NCBI GenBank assembly: GCA_910587725.1
Contig: CAJUNG010000009.1
Span: 1-41,481 of the forward strand
Length of the DNA: 41,481 nucleotides
Reading direction: 5' to 3'
Origin: an uncultured Bacilli bacterium
GTDB taxonomy: Bacteria; Bacillota_I; Bacilli_A; RF39; UBA660
Part shown: piece by piece, positions 37,751-41,481 of the stretch
Layout of the letters: every line of letters starts with the position of its first letter
Numbering within the stretch: the first letter of the stretch is position 1
Notes under the pieces: model-generated
Told to the model about the DNA's origin: nothing
Seen by the model: only the letters and a program-made list of their open reading frames with translations
Databases searched by the model: none
Position numbers and translations under genes: made by a program

Positions 37751-39322
37751 TTATTCGGATTCTATTTCTTCAAAAATAAGATTTTTAAAATATACTAGTT
37801 TGTTTTCTGCAGAGGCTAAATTATCACTATTTAATATTAAGAAAGGTGAGATATATTTCGTAGCAGGGCGAAAAGCTCTTGGATTTTTGTTATTATAGGT
37901 TATCCCTTCTATTGTAGCAGAATAAGTCGTATAAGTGTTTTTTAAGGGTTTATATGCAAGTAAGCTATAATTGTAACTTGCTCCAGAATTAATTTGTGAA
38001 AGTTTAGTTCCCGCAGGAAATGTTCCGAAATTCCATGGCTTTTTTAATGTGATTTGATGAGTTACTTTGTCTACTCCGCTATCTTCGAATTTTTCTAAGA
38101 ATATATTTTGAGAGTAAGTTTCTGGAGGATAAAGATACCCTGTAGAATCTTGATAATTCCAAAAGATAAATCCTTTTTGATAAGCCTCGGATGGGACTAA
38201 CCAATTGGATGTATCGGTAAGATAAACCACTGTATCTCCATCGTTTAAATCCTGTGCTAGAGTAGTTAATGTATTTTCTATATACATAACTCTTTTATCT
38301 GAAATTTCTTTATAATCGATATCATATGATCTAAAACCAACATAAAAAAGAGAATTATTTTCGTTTGCATACATATCGATTTTGTGGTTGTATTTTTTTG
38401 TGGTATCTACTTTGATATATTTACTGAAAGTACTCCATTCTTCGCTACTTTTCATCGTATGATAAAAATCTTTAGTTGTTTCATCATAGACGAATGTTGG
38501 AAAATGAACATTGCTCTCATATTCTCCATAGCCGTTTTCCACAAGATTTTTATAGAGTGGTTTTGTGCAGATATCATTATTGTTGTTTACGATTTCGGCG
38601 TTTTCAAAATCAAATCTTTTGAACATACAGAATTCTTCGTTAACACCTTGGAAAGCAGCTCTTCCGTCATTTTTGATATATACTGTTCCAGAAAGTTCAT
38701 TATTTGGAAGAGAAATTTTATCGTTATCTTTTGGCAAACTTAAAGTTGTACTTGTACTCATCCCACTTTTTTTAAAGTAATTTTCACTTGCATCAACGAT
38801 TTGTTTAATCTTTAGTTTAGTTGTATCTGCCGTGTTTTTGGTAATACTGATTCCTTTATCCGTTTCTAATGGATTGGCAATTAATCCACCAATGACAACA
38901 AATTCAATGGTAATGTCTTTATGTAATTGATTAGAAATCACTAATTTAATTGTATTTGTACTATTTTTATTGATGGTATCCTGAGCAAACTTGGTTGAAT
39001 CACTATAGTTTAAAACTTCAAAGTTATTTTTCTCCTCTTCTTCTAATTCTGTGATGAAATTGTAGTAAATCCTATATTTTGTATCGATTGGATGATTATT
39101 TTTTATATCGAGAGAAATTAGAATGTCATCATTTTCAGGGATTACCAATTGATTATTTTTTATTTGTTCTCCCGTTAGATTATAGGTAATTGTACTTACA
39201 GCAATATTGACCGATGTCTTTGTATCGAGTACTTTTTTAAACCAAGCGTAGGAAAAGGATAATGTAATTGATATTATACAAATTGTTATGCCGATAAAAA
39301 GGGAAATTCTCTTTTTTTTCAT
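37751..39322 (-). CDS. Secreted/anchored surface protein, 523 residues
   Basis: The N-terminus (MKKKRISLFIGITICIISIT) is a signal or anchor helix followed by FSYAWFKK, a start seen in TasA/camelysin-like proteins. A beta domain follows (about 35-155, LVIPENDDILISLDIKNNHPIDTKYRIYYNF), then a long Asn/Ser/Tyr-rich exterior part (190-523) with a carbohydrate-binding look (FYVGFRSYDIDYKEISDKRV; VYLTDTSNW). No sortase motif is visible. It shares its N-terminal plan with the next gene upstream, which suggests a related pair. Function unknown. Confidence 0.65.
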   Translation of the reverse strand: MKKKRISLFIGITICIISITLSFSYAWFKKVLDTKTSVNIAVSTITYNLTGEQIKNNQLVIPENDDILISLDIKNNHPIDTKYRIYYNFITELEEEEKNNFEVLNYSDSTKFAQDTINKNSTNTIKLVISNQLHKDITIEFVVIGGLIANPLETDKGISITKNTADTTKLKIKQIVDASENYFKKSGMSTSTTLSLPKDNDKISLPNNELSGTVYIKNDGRAAFQGVNEEFCMFKRFDFENAEIVNNNNDICTKPLYKNLVENGYGEYESNVHFPTFVYDETTKDFYHTMKSSEEWSTFSKYIKVDTTKKYNHKIDMYANENNSLFYVGFRSYDIDYKEISDKRVMYIENTLTTLAQDLNDGDTVVYLTDTSNWLVPSEAYQKGFIFWNYQDSTGYLYPPETYSQNIFLEKFEDSGVDKVTHQITLKKPWNFGTFPAGTKLSQINSGASYNYSLLAYKPLKNTYTTYSATIEGITYNNKNPRAFRPATKYISPFLILNSDNLASAENKLVYFKNLIFEEIESE

Positions 39323-39426
39323 ATAAATTACCTCGCTGTTACTTATTAATTAAAGGAAAAAATTAATTTATTTTGTTCGTGATTAGATTTATTATTAGTG
39401 GCAAGTTTGTTTTTTTGTTATTTGGA

Positions 39427-41232
39427 TTATTGTGGAGTTAACACAACGCGGAAAGTAATGTTTTGATGTGCTTGTCCCTCTTCTCGACTAAAGGCAAAAA
39501 CACCTGCAGCGCTACCATTATTATACGAACCACCTCGTTCAAACCAAGGGTGTGTATTAGAAACAGAGTGTGCCAAGTCTCCGTACCAACTTGTTCTATT
39601 TCTTACTACAGTATCCGTATCTTTTACTCCTCCAAATGGTCCCATTTCTCGTGTTGCATCCCCTAATAACCCTATTTCATATTTTACTATTTCACCACTA
39701 TCGTTGGAATAACGGTCATAATAGACTTTCCATACATCGTTAGTGAAAAAGTCTTTGTACACATTCGTAATGTTACTTTTATCACTAGTTGTAGTTGCTT
39801 TTGTATTGTATCCTGCCACATGTTCCCAAGAACCACCTGACATATCATAGATTCCTGAAATGTTTCCTGTCGTACTTGCTAAATATCCTGTTTCTGTATG
39901 ATATGGTAAAGTTATGCTAGATTCTGCTCCAAATAAATTTTGTGCTACACTTGTTGCACTAAATCCTATAGTTGGTTCTTCTACACTCGCATATCCTGTT
40001 TTCAAGGAACTATTATTATTATTTCTTACACTTGTCATACTTCCATATTTTGAGTGTTGTAGGTAGGCAACAGCGCCCCATTCGCTATTTTTTGCCATAT
40101 GTGAATCTTCTTCTCTTAGATAATCATAGCTTACTTTAAAGGCATTACCAACAGAAATATTTCTCCAACTATAGGCGTTTGGTTTAATGATTAATTTTGT
40201 ACTATCGTTAGAATTTATTTCTGATGAGGATGAAGTTGTTGCCCCTTTATAACCACTTTCGAATTTACCAATCCAAAAACCATTAGAATCAAAAGTAGTA
40301 AATGCTGGATGTGTTAGCCAACTATCTTTTTTTGTTCCATCGGATGGTTGCATTTCTTTATTTTCGAAAGCAATTTCAATTTCTTGAACTCGATTTTCAA
40401 TGGTAGTTAGTCCAGAGTAAATGGTATCATTAAATATTTTATATTTGTATCTCGGTATCCAGACAAAATAACTTTCGATATTTTCTTCGGGAATTTGCTC
40501 ATTTTCTTTATAGGTAATCGTTTTATCGGTTAATACTACGGCATTCGCCCAAATTTTTTCTTCATAAGAGTACCATTTTTCATTAATATCTGCTTTTCTT
40601 ACTACTCCACTATCTTCAATAATTACGGGAATTAAATTTTCTGTTAATACTGGGTCAGTTCCTTGGAGTATCGCTTCTTTGTATACACCGCTTGTCTGTG
40701 TTGCATCGATTTCTAGATGAACGGAATAGCTTGTATTCATTGCACTGTTATCTGCATTATAATCTAACCATATTCGAAGTGTATAATGATAGCTTGTATT
40801 AGAGGCAATGATTCCACTTTCTAAATAGTAGCTTTCATTTTTTATGTTTTCGGTTATGGTTCTAGTAATTTTTATATCATCTCTATCTCTTGTATAATGA
40901 TAGCGAATGAAATTAGATGGTGTTTTATTTTCGATTTGCTCTTCTTTTAGATAAATTGTGTATTCTAAATCTACTGGACTTTCATTCACTAAGGAAAATT
41001 GGTAAGCGGTATTTTTCATTCCATCTTTGTCTAAGGTAGGAAACATATTTTCAATATGGATATTTTCTTCGTGTTTGCTTTCATCTAAATATATTTTTAG
41101 GCCGTTATTTTCTAGTACATAGTGTTTTTCCCCTAATAATATTTCGCTAAAAAGTGCGTAACTGATACCAAAAACTATAGCAATTATGGCACCAATACTA
41201 CATATTATGGCAACTTTTCGTTTTTGTTTCAT
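39427..41232 (-). CDS. Anchored surface protein with C-terminal C-type-lectin/FGE-like module (candidate diversified protein)
   Basis: A 601-residue protein: signal/anchor helix (about 6-27, SYALFS), a beta domain (30-185) like that of the 523-residue neighbour, a middle part (185-300, YFVWIPRYKYKIF) and a C-terminal module (about 300-601) of the formylglycine-generating-enzyme/C-type-lectin fold: GFWIGKFESGYKG, SEWGAVAYLQHSKYG, ISGIYDMSGGSWEHVAGY, PWFERGGSYNNGSAAGVFAFSREEG, ending FRVVLTP. That ending is the hallmark of target proteins of diversity-generating retroelements, but no reverse transcriptase or template repeat is in the window. AGAGG precedes ATG. Confidence 0.7.
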   Translation of the reverse strand: MKQKRKVAIICSIGAIIAIVFGISYALFSEILLGEKHYVLENNGLKIYLDESKHEENIHIENMFPTLDKDGMKNTAYQFSLVNESPVDLEYTIYLKEEQIENKTPSNFIRYHYTRDRDDIKITRTITENIKNESYYLESGIIASNTSYHYTLRIWLDYNADNSAMNTSYSVHLEIDATQTSGVYKEAILQGTDPVLTENLIPVIIEDSGVVRKADINEKWYSYEEKIWANAVVLTDKTITYKENEQIPEENIESYFVWIPRYKYKIFNDTIYSGLTTIENRVQEIEIAFENKEMQPSDGTKKDSWLTHPAFTTFDSNGFWIGKFESGYKGATTSSSSEINSNDSTKLIIKPNAYSWRNISVGNAFKVSYDYLREEDSHMAKNSEWGAVAYLQHSKYGSMTSVRNNNNSSLKTGYASVEEPTIGFSATSVAQNLFGAESSITLPYHTETGYLASTTGNISGIYDMSGGSWEHVAGYNTKATTTSDKSNITNVYKDFFTNDVWKVYYDRYSNDSGEIVKYEIGLLGDATREMGPFGGVKDTDTVVRNRTSWYGDLAHSVSNTHPWFERGGSYNNGSAAGVFAFSREEGQAHQNITFRVVLTPQ

Positions 41233-41283
41233 CCTCTTCCCTCTTTTCTGAGACCCCCCCTACCCTATTAATTTAGCATTTTG

Positions 41284-41312
41284 GTTTATCTAATTTTGTA
41301 GAAGTTTATCTA
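41284..41312. repeat. Direct repeat GTTTATCTA, two copies 20 bp apart
   Basis: Copies at 41284-41292 and 41304-41312, about two helix turns apart, lie between the promoter and the start of the 601-residue protein gene. They may be binding sites for a regulator acting downstream of the promoter. Nothing else in the window carries this pair. Confidence 0.4.
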
Positions 41313-41327
41313 TTTTTATTTATTTTC

Positions 41328-41356
41328 ATTATACAGGAAGAGTATAGGTAATGCAA
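41328..41356 (-). promoter_or_regulatory. Sigma-A promoter of the 601-residue surface protein
   Basis: On the minus strand TTGCAT (41356-41351), a 17-base spacer, and a perfect TATAAT (41333-41328). It leaves a leader of about 90 bases containing the GTTTATCTA repeats and a run of seven Gs. Confidence 0.8.
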
Positions 41357-41393
41357 GACTTACAGTTAAAATTTTCGAAATCGTTGAAGATTA

Positions 41394-41402
41394 TGTTATA
41401 CT
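41394..41402 (+). promoter_or_regulatory. Possible plus-strand promoter at the window edge
   Basis: TGTTATACT (41394-41402) is an extended -10 with a weak TTCGAA-like -35 17 bases upstream. It would transcribe out of the window. The transcript would begin with a stretch that can pair GTGAT (41410-41414) with ATCAC (41438-41442). What it encodes is not visible. Confidence 0.4.
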
Positions 41403-41481
41403 ATTTATGGTGATTTGTATGCTTGTCACGGGAGTTTATCACTTTTTAAATAGCAAATCTTCGTAAACCGTTATAAAATAG

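Noticed and set aside
41409..41468. Short plus-strand ORF (MVICMLVTG...) at the window edge
   Set aside because: Only 19 codons, no ribosome site, and it could equally be the start of an untranslated leader or RNA that continues outside the window.
1..41481. Mycoplasma-type code with TGA as Trp
   Set aside because: TGA is used as a stop in several genes (for example at 783-785 and in the coupled ATGA phage gene junctions), and endospore genes are present.
1..41481. CRISPR arrays, tRNA or rRNA genes, toxin-antitoxin pairs
   Set aside because: I looked for regular repeats, cloverleaf-like segments and paired toxin genes and saw none that I could support; the ribbon-helix-helix phage gene has no toxin partner beside it.

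Overview
The window comes from a low-GC, standard-code Gram-positive bacterium: a spore-forming member of the Bacillota, probably an anaerobic gut lineage. TGA is used as a stop, promoters and ribosome sites are Bacillus-like, start codons include TTG and GTG, a CIRCE/HrcA heat-shock operon is present, and a compact set of endospore genes is found (spoIIM, spoIVB, gerM, gerE, spoIIIAH). The species cannot be named from this sequence. No tRNA, rRNA, CRISPR array or insertion sequence was recognised.

Layout. 1-785: end of a repeat-rich surface protein. 820-7336: heat-shock operon hrcA-grpE-dnaK-pepF-dnaJ behind a promoter flanked by two CIRCE operators. 7312-10094 (minus): an unknown protein, a guanylate-kinase-like protein and rarA, which seems to start at an ACG codon. 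10193-13762 (plus): a Xer recombinase and deoB (the same pairing as in Bacillus), a DUF1540 protein on the other strand, a membrane protein and a lipoprotein. 13787-22759: an integrated filamentous phage (inovirus). 23209-24488: a winged-helix membrane protein and an XRE regulator. 24590-37639: a long minus-strand run of mnmA, spoIIM, spoIVB, xseB-xseA-nusB, gerM, gerE, spoIIIAH, miaA, mutL, a kinase-like protein and uvrC. 37751-41232: two anchored surface proteins, the last ending in a C-type-lectin-like module like those diversified by retroelements.

The main discovery is the 8.9-kb inovirus. It has an early minus-strand operon (small acidic proteins, ssDNA-binding protein), a short hydrophobic major-coat candidate, a chain of small translationally coupled membrane proteins, two larger surface proteins, a Zot/pI-type ATPase and a Rep_trans-family initiator. 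A divergent XRE repressor sits beside operators made of ATACACC half-sites. The phage has no integrase. Its ends carry a shared 14-bp core inside 28-bp dif-like sites, and joining the two host halves restores a site matching 22 of 28 positions of the Bacillus subtilis dif sequence as I remember it. This implies integration by the host Xer recombinase, whose gene lies 2.6 kb away, at the chromosome-dimer-resolution site. The host genes switch from mainly plus to almost wholly minus across this point, as expected at a replication terminus.

Two details stand out. The attachment site lies inside the 3' end of rep, so integration swaps the last ten or so residues of Rep. The 5' end of rep contains a hairpin nearly identical to the nick hairpin of Rep_trans relaxases of conjugative elements such as ICEBs1, suggesting that the phage replication origin is inside its own initiator gene.
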